Assembly: GCF_002270355.1 (NCBI RefSeq)
Contig: NZ_NJFZ01000017.1
Span: 124,001 to 188,000 of the forward strand
DNA from: Flectobacillus sp. BAB-3569
Lineage (GTDB): Bacteria; Bacteroidota; Bacteroidia; Cytophagales; Spirosomataceae
Direction of reading: 5' to 3'
DNA: 64,000 nucleotides
Notes under the pieces: generated by a model
Told to the model about the DNA's origin: nothing
Databases searched by the model: none
What the model saw: the letters and a program-made list of their open reading frames with translations, nothing else
Program-made: the position numbers and the translations under genes
In this document: in pieces, positions 16,042 to 24,507 of the stretch
Position numbering within the stretch: the first letter of the stretch is position 1
How the letters are laid out: each line of letters starts with the position of its first letter

Positions 16042-16509
16042 TTAATAATTGAGTTTTAAGGTAATCATACGATTCTCCATGCGTTGCTGTTGGTCTCCAC
16101 TCCATGAGAAAAGAATCTTTTTCCAACTGGTGACACGTGTCCATAAGGTAGCCGAATCCTTTTTGCCATATTTGGCATTATAGGTTTGCACCATATAGTG
16201 AAATTGGTCATTGGTCAATGACAGCGCCTTGGTGTAAGAATCTCTCAAGTCATCAGAATTGCCAAACCAACTATCAAAATAGGCGTGGAATTCTTCCACT
16301 AATGGGTTTGGATTCCAACCTTTGGGAATGCCACTGCCTGAGTCTGGCAAGGGTAATTCAAGAAAGGTTTCTTCTTTGGGTTTGGTTAGCCTCTGATAGC
16401 CCAAATAGGCAATAAAGGCAAACAATACGTACCAAAAGAACCTTGATGCAGTAAGGAATTTAATTCCAGTACCGATGCCATCTATGGCTGATTTTAAAGC
16501 TCCTTTCAC
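16042..16509 (-). CDS. Membrane protein with annexin-like helical C-terminal part
   Basis: 155 residues: an N-terminal transmembrane helix (FFWYVLFAFIAYLGYQ), a Pro/Gly linker, then a helical region with YTKALSLTNDQFHYMVQTYN and YGKKDSATLWTRV, a layout seen in small Bacteroidota phage proteins annotated as annexin-like repeats. Function unknown. The start overlaps the SH3-protein stop by one base, so translation is probably coupled. Confidence 0.55.
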   Translation of the reverse strand: MKGALKSAIDGIGTGIKFLTASRFFWYVLFAFIAYLGYQRLTKPKEETFLELPLPDSGSGIPKGWNPNPLVEEFHAYFDSWFGNSDDLRDSYTKALSLTNDQFHYMVQTYNAKYGKKDSATLWTRVTSWKKILFSWSGDQQQRMENRMITLKLNY

Positions 16510-17222
16510 TAATTACCTCCCCTTTTAAAGATTCCACTCAATAGTTTAACGGTTACAAAGCCGACTAATGCAGTAATTGCTCCCTTGATAATAAGCTCCT
16601 TTACTGACCATCCTTCACCCGTTGATACACTGGATACTTCTACTTTTTTGGTTTCTCCTGTTGAAGTAGTTTTCTGTACAGATTTCTTGACTACCTGTAC
16701 CGTCGGACTTGGTTTAACCAAAGAACAATACTGAGCCGATACATAACCAACACCACCTAACGCTAAATTAAACTTCAAAAAGCCGTTTGTTACCTTTCCA
16801 TCACTTTGACCAATCAAGTCACCTTTATTCACTTGGTTTTTAACTGTTGAGGTCAAACTCGCACCGTTTCGGATTCGTACTGAATCACCTGTACAGTAGT
16901 AGTTTTTAGTGCCAGAAACGACTGTTGGTGTCGAGATGGTTGAAATATCTGATAACGGAACAATGACATTTGCACGGTATTTAAGCATATAAAGAATGGG
17001 CTTGTACAACTGTACCAATGCCAATTTTGAATCTTCAAATACATCTTGAATAATACCTAGTTGCAGTCCATTATTCATTTTGCTGACTACATTACCAAAG
17101 TCAATTTTCGTTGGAGAATCTTCATCCCAATCAGCACCATCATACAATTTTACGTATCCGTAATTGGGTGATGCCGTCTTGACGGACATTCCTATACGCA
17201 CACTCTTTACATCAATTGCCAT
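16509..17222 (-). CDS. Tail-anchored protein with bacterial SH3 domain
   Basis: 237 residues. The N-terminal half is beta-rich and of unknown type. Residues about 105-170 form an SH3b-like domain (YYCTGDSVRIRNGAS ... VNKGDLIG ... GVGYVSAQYCSLV), a fold that usually binds cell-wall peptides. A Thr/Ser/Lys linker leads to a C-terminal transmembrane helix (LIIKGAITALVGFVTVKLL). A wall-binding vertex protein on a membrane is the most natural reading. First gene after the hairpin at 17242-17268. Confidence 0.7.
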   Translation of the reverse strand: MAIDVKSVRIGMSVKTASPNYGYVKLYDGADWDEDSPTKIDFGNVVSKMNNGLQLGIIQDVFEDSKLALVQLYKPILYMLKYRANVIVPLSDISTISTPTVVSGTKNYYCTGDSVRIRNGASLTSTVKNQVNKGDLIGQSDGKVTNGFLKFNLALGGVGYVSAQYCSLVKPSPTVQVVKKSVQKTTSTGETKKVEVSSVSTGEGWSVKELIIKGAITALVGFVTVKLLSGIFKRGGN

Positions 17223-17241
17223 ACTGATTTTGTGTAAATAG

Positions 17242-17268
17242 AAGGACTCTATCTTTTACAGAGTCCTT
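17242..17268 (-). terminator. Hairpin between capsid-candidate genes and downstream operon
   Basis: Perfect 9-bp arms (AAGGACTCT and AGAGTCCTT) with a 9-nt loop on the minus strand, followed by CTATTTAC, so a weak or partial terminator. It lies just after the third structural gene and could let the first three genes be expressed at a higher level. Confidence 0.65.
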
Positions 17269-17279
17269 CCAAGGTTTGA

Positions 17280-17831
17280 TTAATCTTCGTCTTCGTCGTT
17301 TGACTTCAAGGCTTTATAGCCAAGGTATCCTAAAAGAACAGCACCCGCAAAAATCAACCAGTTGAGTGGCTTTTTGTAGAATGGGGTTGCAGGGTCTGAG
17401 CCAGTTTCTGAACCGCCTTTAGGACTCGAACCATTAAAGAGTTCTTTCAAAGTATCCTCTGTGGTTTTCTCGGTTACTGGGGTTGAAGAGATATTACCTT
17501 TACCATCGGCGTAGATACCGATTTCTTTGCCTCCTTCGGTAGTGTAAGCCTTACCAACTGCAGCAACTTGGTTGAGTGCATATACTTTGATTTGGTTGAT
17601 GAAATCTTTGATTGCTGAATCATTCAACCAACCAGAGCTTGCAATCATCTCCTGTGTCAAAGGTGCCCATATGTTGTTTGAGCTATGCTTTGCGAATGCT
17701 ACTTTAGTACCATTGAAATCGACTAAAGCGTAAGTCCAAATTGAGCTGTCACCGAAATCAATTGCAAATAGTACTTCGCCTTGCTTCACTGAACCTGAAG
17801 CGTGAATGTTAATTAATGAAGCTGTTGCCAT
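17280..17831 (-). CDS. Abundant-type viral structural protein, tail-anchored
   Basis: 183 residues: a beta-rich N-terminal half (GEVLFAIDFGDSSIWTYALV), a helical middle, a Gly/Ser/Thr linker and a C-terminal transmembrane helix (WLIFAGAVLLGYLGYKAL) with an acidic end SNDEDED. It is the third gene after the structural promoter and is followed by a hairpin, so probably strongly expressed. It may connect capsid shell to internal membrane. Not a known family to me. Confidence 0.6.
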   Translation of the reverse strand: MATASLINIHASGSVKQGEVLFAIDFGDSSIWTYALVDFNGTKVAFAKHSSNNIWAPLTQEMIASSGWLNDSAIKDFINQIKVYALNQVAAVGKAYTTEGGKEIGIYADGKGNISSTPVTEKTTEDTLKELFNGSSPKGGSETGSDPATPFYKKPLNWLIFAGAVLLGYLGYKALKSNDEDED

Positions 17832-17866
17832 TATAGGTTTAGAATTAAATTGTTGAAATTGAATTT

Positions 17867-18313
17867 TTAGAGTGCAGGAACTGCGATGTTGTTGTTTTCT
17901 AAAATGTTAGCCAGTCTTTTAGCATAGGCAATCACTTTAATCAAATTGGGATCCTGCAATTGAGCTTGTGGCTCGATATAACCCGTAGCATCAAACTCGG
18001 TCGAGTTGAATTGAGTGTATTCCATTGCGGTTGCGTTGGCTTTTAACCCTACGGCGATTAACTCGGAGTCACTGGCTAATTTGCTTAAGTCACCAGAGGT
18101 AAAGCCATTGAGATAAGTAACCTTACCGACAATAGTGGAGTGAGTAAAATACTCTCTGCCTACGGGTACAAGTTTGTTGGCTAGGTTACTGGCAAACAAT
18201 AGGGCTACATACAAGCCATTCTTTCGAACAATTTTGATAGTACGAGCCACCCCATCATTGTAGTTGACACTAGCAACAGTGTCTTGATTTTGATACTGTT
18301 TTGCGAAAACCAT
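17867..18313 (-). CDS. Candidate major capsid protein 2 (single jelly-roll size)
   Basis: 148 residues from ATG 18313; the longer frame to 18379 overlaps the upstream gene. Mostly predicted beta strands (TVASVNYNDGVARTIKIVR, GLYVALLFASNLANKLV), no membrane helix and no signal peptide. Size, beta content, position next to a second similar-sized protein and closeness to a P-loop packaging-type ATPase fit the two-protein capsids of P23-77-like viruses. The call is inference; no sequence motif proves it. Confidence 0.45.
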   Translation of the reverse strand: MVFAKQYQNQDTVASVNYNDGVARTIKIVRKNGLYVALLFASNLANKLVPVGREYFTHSTIVGKVTYLNGFTSGDLSKLASDSELIAVGLKANATAMEYTQFNSTEFDATGYIEPQAQLQDPNLIKVIAYAKRLANILENNNIAVPAL

Positions 18314-18347
18314 TATCTTAATCGTTAATAGGTGAATAATTGGGCAA

Positions 18348-18845
18348 TTAAGCGTAAACCACTTCGATTTCGACTTCAATAGACGAAAGCAATTTCAAAT
18401 ACATTGCCTTGTCTGGAGTCATCGTTTGATTCACTGGATAGATGAAAGAGCCTCCTTTTTCGTGTACGGCTTCAATTTCCACACGTTGAGCCTTTTTGAA
18501 GCGGTCAACAGTTTCAATAATGAGTGGTTGTTCAACTTGCTTGAGTTGGTTGAAATTGGATTTGACACTGATTCGAACACCGTGAATCATTGGAGGATAG
18601 GCTAAATCATAATCCAAGGTGTGTTGGATAGATTCTCCTAACTTGGTGGCGGTAACTTCAGAATCACCTTCTACGGCTTTAAAGGCTCCATCGGTAAGTA
18701 CCTTACCAACCAAAAGGTTTTTCGACGCTAAACCACCAATGAGGCAAACATTACAGTCTCCCTCAGAGTTTTTTAACTTGTACTTTAAAGATTTGTTGGT
18801 GTCTGAAGCACTTTCCCCAGTTGGAGATAGGTTTACATTTTCCAT
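18348..18845 (-). CDS. Candidate major capsid protein 1 (single jelly-roll size)
   Basis: 165 residues from ATG 18845 (a longer frame begins before the likely transcription start, so I reject it). Beta-rich throughout, e.g. LIIETVDRFKKAQRVEIEAV and AMYLKLLSSIEVEIEVVYA; no membrane helix. First gene after a strong Bacteroidota-type promoter, with an about 45-nt leader, as expected for a highly expressed coat protein. It pairs with the 148-aa product downstream. Identification as capsid rests on size, fold impression and context. Confidence 0.45.
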   Translation of the reverse strand: MENVNLSPTGESASDTNKSLKYKLKNSEGDCNVCLIGGLASKNLLVGKVLTDGAFKAVEGDSEVTATKLGESIQHTLDYDLAYPPMIHGVRISVKSNFNQLKQVEQPLIIETVDRFKKAQRVEIEAVHEKGGSFIYPVNQTMTPDKAMYLKLLSSIEVEIEVVYA

Positions 18846-18888
18846 AAAAATAGGTTTAAAATTGACTTGTTTTTTCAAATGAACAGGA

Positions 18889-18896
18889 CAAAGATA
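18889..18896 (-). promoter_or_regulatory. Bacteroidota -7 box for the structural operon
   Basis: Minus-strand TATCTTTG matches TAnnTTTG exactly and lies 44 bp upstream of the first structural ATG (18845). No clean TTTG -33 box is seen. The leader contains TAAACCTA, a word also found before the starts at 17831 and 11683 (and, in part, 7804), which may be a translation signal. Confidence 0.6.
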
Positions 18897-19068
18897 CGGT
18901 GGTAAAAAGGCCTTTAGGTTGAAACCCCGCTTTGGTGGTGCTAAGTCTGGTTTAAAACAACAGAAATCTCGTACATATCTATCATTTTAATTAATAGTGA
19001 AATAGTTGTTAATTTGTATTGCTCAGCATTTTTACTGAAAATTGAATTACTTAACCTTTAACTATACA

Positions 19069-21632
19069 ATGAAGAAACTTTACCAAATTCTACAAAATAG
19101 AGAGTATTTGTTTATTTCAGTTTTGAGTATACTTCCTCTTTTAGCAAAAAGTAGAATAATTGAGCTATTTGAAAAAACAGAGGAATTCAAGAATTACATA
19201 TCACAATACCCATCAACATCCTTGTCGCTTGATATTGTAACAGCTTTAGTATACTTATTGATGATTTTTCAGCTTCTTTACAGATGGAAAAACAAGGTCA
19301 TTGTAGACAATATCAGAGTTTTGTTGCTTATTGTCTTGTGTTTTTGGTACGCTGTTGCAAGGTTTTCGCTCGAATGGAAGTTTAGCCCTACCTATAACTT
19401 TCAGAGTCTTTATTACACAGACCTTCTAATAGTAATTACTTATTTCAATTGTATCCTTCTTACTAGGAACTATTTTGATGCCTATATACTACTGAAGTTT
19501 AAGCCTTTATTAGCTAGAGCTAAAAATCAAGAAGGCTTTATTCTTGAAAGTAATGGTGACCAAGATTTACTTGGACGAAAGAGCTATGCAAAGAACATAT
19601 CAAAGACTATTTTAAAAAGTAGAATAGATAAACAAGAATCTTGTGCGATTGGAATAACAAGTTCATGGGGTTCAGGAAAAAGCTTTTTTCTTGATGAAAT
19701 TAAAAAGAATCTAAAAAATAATGATTGCATCATTATTGATTTTAATCCATGGAAAAATCATAATAGTAAAAATTTAATCAATAACTTTTTCGATACGTTT
19801 AATAATGCTCTATCTGAATACAATCCAAAGCTATCTAGTCAGATAAGACAGTATGCAAATCAACTTGCAGAGGCAGAGGATAATACCTATACAAAAGCCC
19901 TAGATTTCCTTTTCCAACTGGTGTACGGTAAAAAATCAGTAGATGAACTTTATGATACTATTAACTCGACGATTAATAAAATTGACAAAAAAATCATTGT
20001 ATTTATTGATGACTTAGATAGACTGGACGGAAATGAGATACTTGAAATTTTTAAATTGGTTCGTACCTCTTCAAACTTTGAGAATACTGTATTTGTGGTG
20101 GCTTTTGATAAGGAGTATATCTTGAGCGTACTGAGTTCTCAATACACTGATTTCAGAGCGAACTTTCTAGAGAAAATTTTTATTGCTGAATTTTGTTTAC
20201 CAGATTTTGAAAGTGAAATTATCTATGAAGAACTCGAAGGAAGGTTATTAGATGCACTAGATGAAAGATATCATAATTTGGTGAAAGAATACTTTACCTA
20301 TCAAGAGGACTATGTAAATAATATTTTAAAGAAATGTATTATTTCAATTAGAGATGTTGTTCGTTTTCCGAACGTATTTAAAGTAAATTTTAACCATATA
20401 GCAAATCAAGTATCGTTTTATGATATTCTTAATTTAGAACTAATCAGATATAAATATCCGTCGATTCACAATTTTATAAGAAAAAATATAAAAAATATTC
20501 AAGATAGCGATAAGTTCTATTTTTTTAAGATAGATCATGTAAGTACTAAGCGACTATGGGATCAGGACGATAACCTCAAAAAATTAGATATTAATCTTAT
20601 ATTTGCTTTATTTGATAATCCCATTAATAGAGATTCCGTTCACACACCTTTTGCGAACAAATCAAAAGATTTATCACTTAATGAGAACTCTTCTTTAGGA
20701 ATTCGTTCTTACAGTAATTATCAAACATACTTTACCTTAAGACTAATCGAAAAAGCGATTGATGAAGTCGAATTTCAAGCTATAAAATTAGCTAAAACTG
20801 AACATTTTTTGGATAAAATAGAAAGTTGGAGTCAAATGAGTGAAATAACTCTTGAAAGTCTTGTAACTAAGTTGTATTCTGTGTCGAAATTTAGTTCACA
20901 ACTTGAATACAAAAACATTTTGCGAGGGCTCTATTTTTTGGTAGAAAAATTTTACACAAATAATTACTCTTCACCTGACACAAGTAATTTCTTCAACTTT
21001 CAAAAATATTTTCTGGATTATACCAATTCCATTTTTTTGATATAGTTGATGTCAAAGAAATTTTTATTCCTCAAATTAAATACTCGCCAGTTGTCACATT
21101 GGATATTTTAAGTTTTATGTTCGAGAGAGAAATATTCATCAACAACCCTGATATTCTGACGTTATTAGAGGATATATTTATTTTATCCTTAAAAGATGCT
21201 CTTGAAATAACTGTAAATTCAGGGCGTGTGGAACAAGTACTTTTAAATAAAGTATTGGGAATAGCGAATGAAAATTCAATACCTAAAAAGCACTCAAAGG
21301 GATTGGTACGTAAAATTATTGATGAAATTTATCTTTTCATAATTCAGAAAAATAAGCAGTTTCTAACCATTATTCTTAGTTATGCAGATGATTTCAAAAA
21401 TCCAACTCTCAATTTGGAAGTTATATATTCTTTAATTTTTAGAGAAGAAAAAGTTAAATCCTTTTTTTACAGTTTTGAACCGCCCCTTGGAGAGGAACTT
21501 TTCAAACTGTATGAGATTATTACTGTTGATGCTGAAAATCAAGAACAATTCCAATTTAGTGGGGCAGCTATAAAATCACTTATAAGTATCTATCAAGAGG
21601 ACAATGAGTACCAAGTCATTCAAAATTCATAA
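19069..21632 (+). CDS. KAP-family membrane P-loop NTPase, apparent -1 frameshift
   Basis: About 855 residues if the frame break is bridged. N-terminal transmembrane helices (about residues 10-30, 55-75, 85-105 and 120-140), then a KAP NTPase core: Walker A SSWGSGKS near residue 200, IIDFNPWK, and Walker B IIVFIDDLDRLDG near 310. The first frame stops at 21045, but the next frame reads on without a break. One missing T in a T7 run (21032-21038) explains it, either as mutation, read error or a T-TTT-TTG slip. It lies on the opposite strand to the viral genes. KAP relatives include PifA, a phage exclusion protein, so superinfection exclusion is likely. Confidence 0.7.
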
Positions 21633-21866
21633 GTTTACCTTAAAAACATCCTTATATATGTAATCAATCGCAGGATAAGGAAGCTTTCTACGAAGTGTAG
21701 GATTCATCGGGTCAAAGCCTAACTTTTTTAAGTTTTCACAATGAGCTTCAACCCTCAAACATGAGATTAGGTAGGGAACATCTGCACGGATGTTCTTCTC
21801 AGAGCCAGTAGTAATGTTCAAACTCTTACAGATATCTGTGAGTGTTGAGGGTTGAAAACTAATCAT
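21627..21866 (-). CDS. Small viral protein, possible DNA-binding
   Basis: 79 residues, soluble. A helix-turn-helix-like start (LTDICKSLNITTGSEKNIRA) and a Tyr/Pro-rich tail (LRRKLPYPAIDYIYKDVF). No firm family match. It is the last gene of the packaging-gene run and its stop meets the convergent KAP gene with a 6-bp overlap. A small regulator is possible. Confidence 0.5.
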   Translation of the reverse strand: MISFQPSTLTDICKSLNITTGSEKNIRADVPYLISCLRVEAHCENLKKLGFDPMNPTLRRKLPYPAIDYIYKDVFKVNL

Positions 21867-21884
21867 AGTGGTTAAGTACTCGTT

Positions 21885-22169
21885 TTATGATTTTAGAATA
21901 GGCGTAAATCCAATATCAAGTTTGGAAACTTCGTCTCTGGTTAAGCCTCCATTTCCGTATCGGGCTTCATTGAGCTTGAGACCCCGACGGTTACAATAGT
22001 GCTGCATAGTAGATAGCTCTGTGTTGTGGACAGGTGCTTCAAGGGGATAGGGGTTTCTAAACATACTTGGGTTGATTAGATGTGAACGAGAGTCCTTTCT
22101 TTCTGCCAATTGGCAAACTATATACCCTAAAGAAAGGACTACAAAAAGAATGAGCAATAGGTTTAGCAT
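21885..22169 (-). CDS. Small N-anchored membrane protein
   Basis: 94 residues: one N-terminal transmembrane helix (LLLILFVVLSLGYIVCQL) and a soluble tail with a Tyr/Cys/Arg/Gly segment (MQHYCNRRGLKLNEARYGNG). No known family. It lies downstream of the ATPase gene set in the same orientation. Probably a virion or assembly membrane protein. Confidence 0.55.
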   Translation of the reverse strand: MLNLLLILFVVLSLGYIVCQLAERKDSRSHLINPSMFRNPYPLEAPVHNTELSTMQHYCNRRGLKLNEARYGNGGLTRDEVSKLDIGFTPILKS

Positions 22170-22245
22170 GGTGTTTTCAATTTATGATTTCGTGTTTTCG
22201 TCTCCAAAGCCGTTTGCAGGTGGGGACTTGTTGGGTAGAATCTTT

Positions 22246-22728
22246 TTAGTTTTCATCGTAATTCCTTGCTAATTCAAGGATGGCGTGTTTTGAATCAATA
22301 TCAAGCTCATCGTATATACTTTTGTCCTTTTGGATGATACTGGCAAGTCTGAAAACATCCATGTTTTCAAATTCCTCAAAGGGCTTATCAAAGTTTTCTT
22401 CAACGACCAAATCCAGAATACCTTCGTCAATTCCTACTTGAGATAAGAAAACATCCCGTTTCTCACATGATTTCATGATTACGAATCCAATAGTTGTGTT
22501 TTGGGATTCCTGATTGATGTTTTCATGGCTTGGTGCAATCTGTTGGATGTTTTCAATAATGTTTTCGTTCACGTTTTCGTGCTTGTTTTCATTACGTTTT
22601 CGTTTCAAATGACCAAAAATCGCTGAAAACGTAAGGACGGTTATTCCCACAATGGCAAAAACAATCAGGATTATTTTGGAGATAAAGCCGTAGTTCCAGC
22701 CTTCATCTTCGTCTTGAAGTGCACTCAT
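22246..22728 (-). CDS. Membrane protein with Asn/Glu-rich linker
   Basis: 160 residues. One transmembrane helix (residues about 15-40, IILIVFAIVGITVLTFSAIF), then a low-complexity linker in which Glu-Asn pairs recur (KHENVNENIIENIQQ) because the gene carries many in-frame GAAAAC words, then an acidic C-terminal half. It lies 7 bp downstream of the ATPase gene. The linker looks shaped by the DNA motif rather than by protein function. Role unknown; perhaps it anchors the ATPase to a membrane. Confidence 0.55.
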   Translation of the reverse strand: MSALQDEDEGWNYGFISKIILIVFAIVGITVLTFSAIFGHLKRKRNENKHENVNENIIENIQQIAPSHENINQESQNTTIGFVIMKSCEKRDVFLSQVGIDEGILDLVVEENFDKPFEEFENMDVFRLASIIQKDKSIYDELDIDSKHAILELARNYDEN

Positions 22729-22735
22729 ATAGGTG

Positions 22736-23443
22736 TTATTTAGGATTGAACTCTAATTTCTGTTTGGCAAATGGAAAATACTCTTTCCCATTGAGCCATT
22801 CTACCATGTTTTCATTGCGAATACCGACCCGATATTCCTCTTTGTCAAAATAGCGTGTAGTCCATTTTTGGTTTTCTGGTCGCTTCGTGTTTTCTTTCGC
22901 AATATCAAACAACAAATAGCCAATTTCTTTGCGTGGTTGTACCTTATTTGGAAGATCGTTGAAATCATCACTGGTCTCTTTGAGAACCAACATATTCATC
23001 ATCTTGAGCAAATCGGGTGAAACCTCTGTACCTCCAAAATAGTGAAACTGTAGTAGCAACTCCAGACCGTTATTTTTAGGTGTTTTCAGAAGCTGTTTTT
23101 GTGCCTTGGTCATTGCACCAGAGCCAAAGAAACTCCCTGCATCATCGTAAATCACTACCGCATTTTTGACATAATTGGAACAGAAGTAAGAAAACTTGTC
23201 ATAGTCATCACTTTGGATTTTTACGACTGCATCTTTGGGTAAAGTTTTCTGCAAATCTTCCATTTGAATCACCTTGTTGATGTCACTGTACGAACTATTA
23301 TTGGAGTGGTCGTAAACGATAATCCGTTTGGGATTTTTACGATATGCACCGACTCGAAAGTCTAATGATAATTCTAGGGCTTCATGGGTTTTACCTGTGT
23401 TTCTAGTACCAAAGAAGCCCCAAACATTTCCCTTCTGATTCAT
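22736..23443 (-). CDS. FtsK/HerA-type viral P-loop ATPase (packaging or Zot-like)
   Basis: 235 residues. Walker A FFGTRNTGKT at about residues 10-19 and Walker B NAVVIYDDAG near residue 95-104, followed by GLELLLQFHYFGGTEV, a sensor-like strand typical of the HerA/FtsK superclass (PRD1 P9, Zot). No membrane helix, which favours genome packaging over the membrane-bound Zot of filamentous phages. It stands between the unknown 211-aa gene (adjacent, 0 bp) and a small membrane protein gene. With the two coat candidates it forms the core of a tailless-virus morphogenesis set. Confidence 0.7.
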   Translation of the reverse strand: MNQKGNVWGFFGTRNTGKTHEALELSLDFRVGAYRKNPKRIIVYDHSNNSSYSDINKVIQMEDLQKTLPKDAVVKIQSDDYDKFSYFCSNYVKNAVVIYDDAGSFFGSGAMTKAQKQLLKTPKNNGLELLLQFHYFGGTEVSPDLLKMMNMLVLKETSDDFNDLPNKVQPRKEIGYLLFDIAKENTKRPENQKWTTRYFDKEEYRVGIRNENMVEWLNGKEYFPFAKQKLEFNPK

Positions 23444-24079
23444 CTAGGTGATTTTTTCTTTAATTTTACGAAATACCTTTACGGTGAAATTGGATAAAGC
23501 CTCTGGATGGTGAGCGATAAGGCTTGAACTCATCATAATGACCAAATCTCTAATCATGGAAGATTTTGAAGGCAATCGGTATTTTCCTTCACGAGCTTTC
23601 TTTTTGAGGTCTTCCAAAATGACTGTTTTCACAAACTTTCGAATCACATCAGTATCCTCCAGTCCTTCATCGGCTAAGATGTTTTTCTTTTGCTCGACTC
23701 TTTTCTGTGCTGACTTTACCTCATCGCTCATTTGAATCTTTCCTGATTCAAAATCTTCAACAAGCTTTTCATCTCCACTTTCGGTCGCCATCTCTGCCAC
23801 GACATTTCGTAGTACACCCGTACCCGTTTTTACGTAGCTGAAGATTAACTCTGTTTCAAGTTCAGCGTTGCCCTCCAAAATAGAGTTTTCAATCACTGGC
23901 ACGTATTGAGGTGTAAGAATCTGTGTGGGTGGCTTAAAAGGGTTCTCAAAAATACCCTCTGACACAGAAGGTGCAGGAGGTTCTGCTACTCTTTCAGGGG
24001 TAGAATTCAGTGAGGTGAGAATACTATTTCCCGTTCTTAATCCCTCATTTATTTTTCTTAATTCGTCTGCAAAACTCAT
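23444..24079 (-). CDS. Unknown viral protein next to the ATPase
   Basis: 211 residues, soluble. Pro-rich, probably flexible start (PERVAEPPAPSVSEG), then helical segments rich in Glu and Lys (AQKRVEQKKNILADEGLEDT) and a C-terminal domain with SKSSMIRDLVIMMSSSLIAH. Abuts the ATPase gene with no gap. I do not recognise it. Its GAAAAC word count is much lower than that of its neighbours. It might be a scaffold or replication initiator, but nothing visible proves either. Confidence 0.55.
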   Translation of the reverse strand: MSFADELRKINEGLRTGNSILTSLNSTPERVAEPPAPSVSEGIFENPFKPPTQILTPQYVPVIENSILEGNAELETELIFSYVKTGTGVLRNVVAEMATESGDEKLVEDFESGKIQMSDEVKSAQKRVEQKKNILADEGLEDTDVIRKFVKTVILEDLKKKAREGKYRLPSKSSMIRDLVIMMSSSLIAHHPEALSNFTVKVFRKIKEKIT

Positions 24080-24081
24080 AG

Positions 24082-24507
24082 CTACGATTTTACGTGGTTG
24101 ATTCCTTTCTTACCTAAATAGGTGGTTACCTTAGATAATCCAAGGTTAACGAAAAATGAAAACACCTGCTTTTTCTTGTGTGAAATCAATGTTTTCATTT
24201 GACCAATCAGTGTTTTCCTACCTTCCCACTCAATGATAAACTTTTCAAAAACTGGACGCAAAGCAGGTTCAAAATCAATCATTCCGTTTTCACGAAAACA
24301 TCCTGTTCGGCTTAGGTAGCCTCCAATCAAGTCTAGTTTGATTTCATTGTTGAAAACAGCGTTTTCATAGGCTTTTCGCTTCGCCATAAGTGCCAAGGCA
24401 TCGTCTGAAAACACTTGAAATTCTTCGTAGGTCATTGCCCCATGACTATGATAACTTACAATGTTTTCATTATCATCTAGGGTCACTGTTGCCAGTATTT
24501 GCTTCAT
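24082..24507 (-). CDS. Unknown viral protein, 141 aa
   Basis: Starts at ATG 24507 inside the end of the upstream gene (overlap 35 bp). A beta hairpin start (ILATVTLDDNENIVSYHS), helical middle, and a basic C-terminal half (KTLISHKKKQVFSFFVNLGL) that could bind nucleic acid. No family recognised. GAAAAC/GTTTTC words occur here in several reading frames. It is the second gene of the run that begins with the ribbon-helix-helix protein. Confidence 0.55.
   Translation of the reverse strand: MKQILATVTLDDNENIVSYHSHGAMTYEEFQVFSDDALALMAKRKAYENAVFNNEIKLDLIGGYLSRTGCFRENGMIDFEPALRPVFEKFIIEWEGRKTLIGQMKTLISHKKKQVFSFFVNLGLSKVTTYLGKKGINHVKS

Noticed and set aside
15880-23443. Filamentous (inovirus) prophage, because of a Zot-like ATPase and a 52-aa single-helix protein
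   Set aside because: The ATPase has no membrane helix, the block is about twice inovirus size, and peptidoglycan lysis genes are numerous. Not fully excluded.
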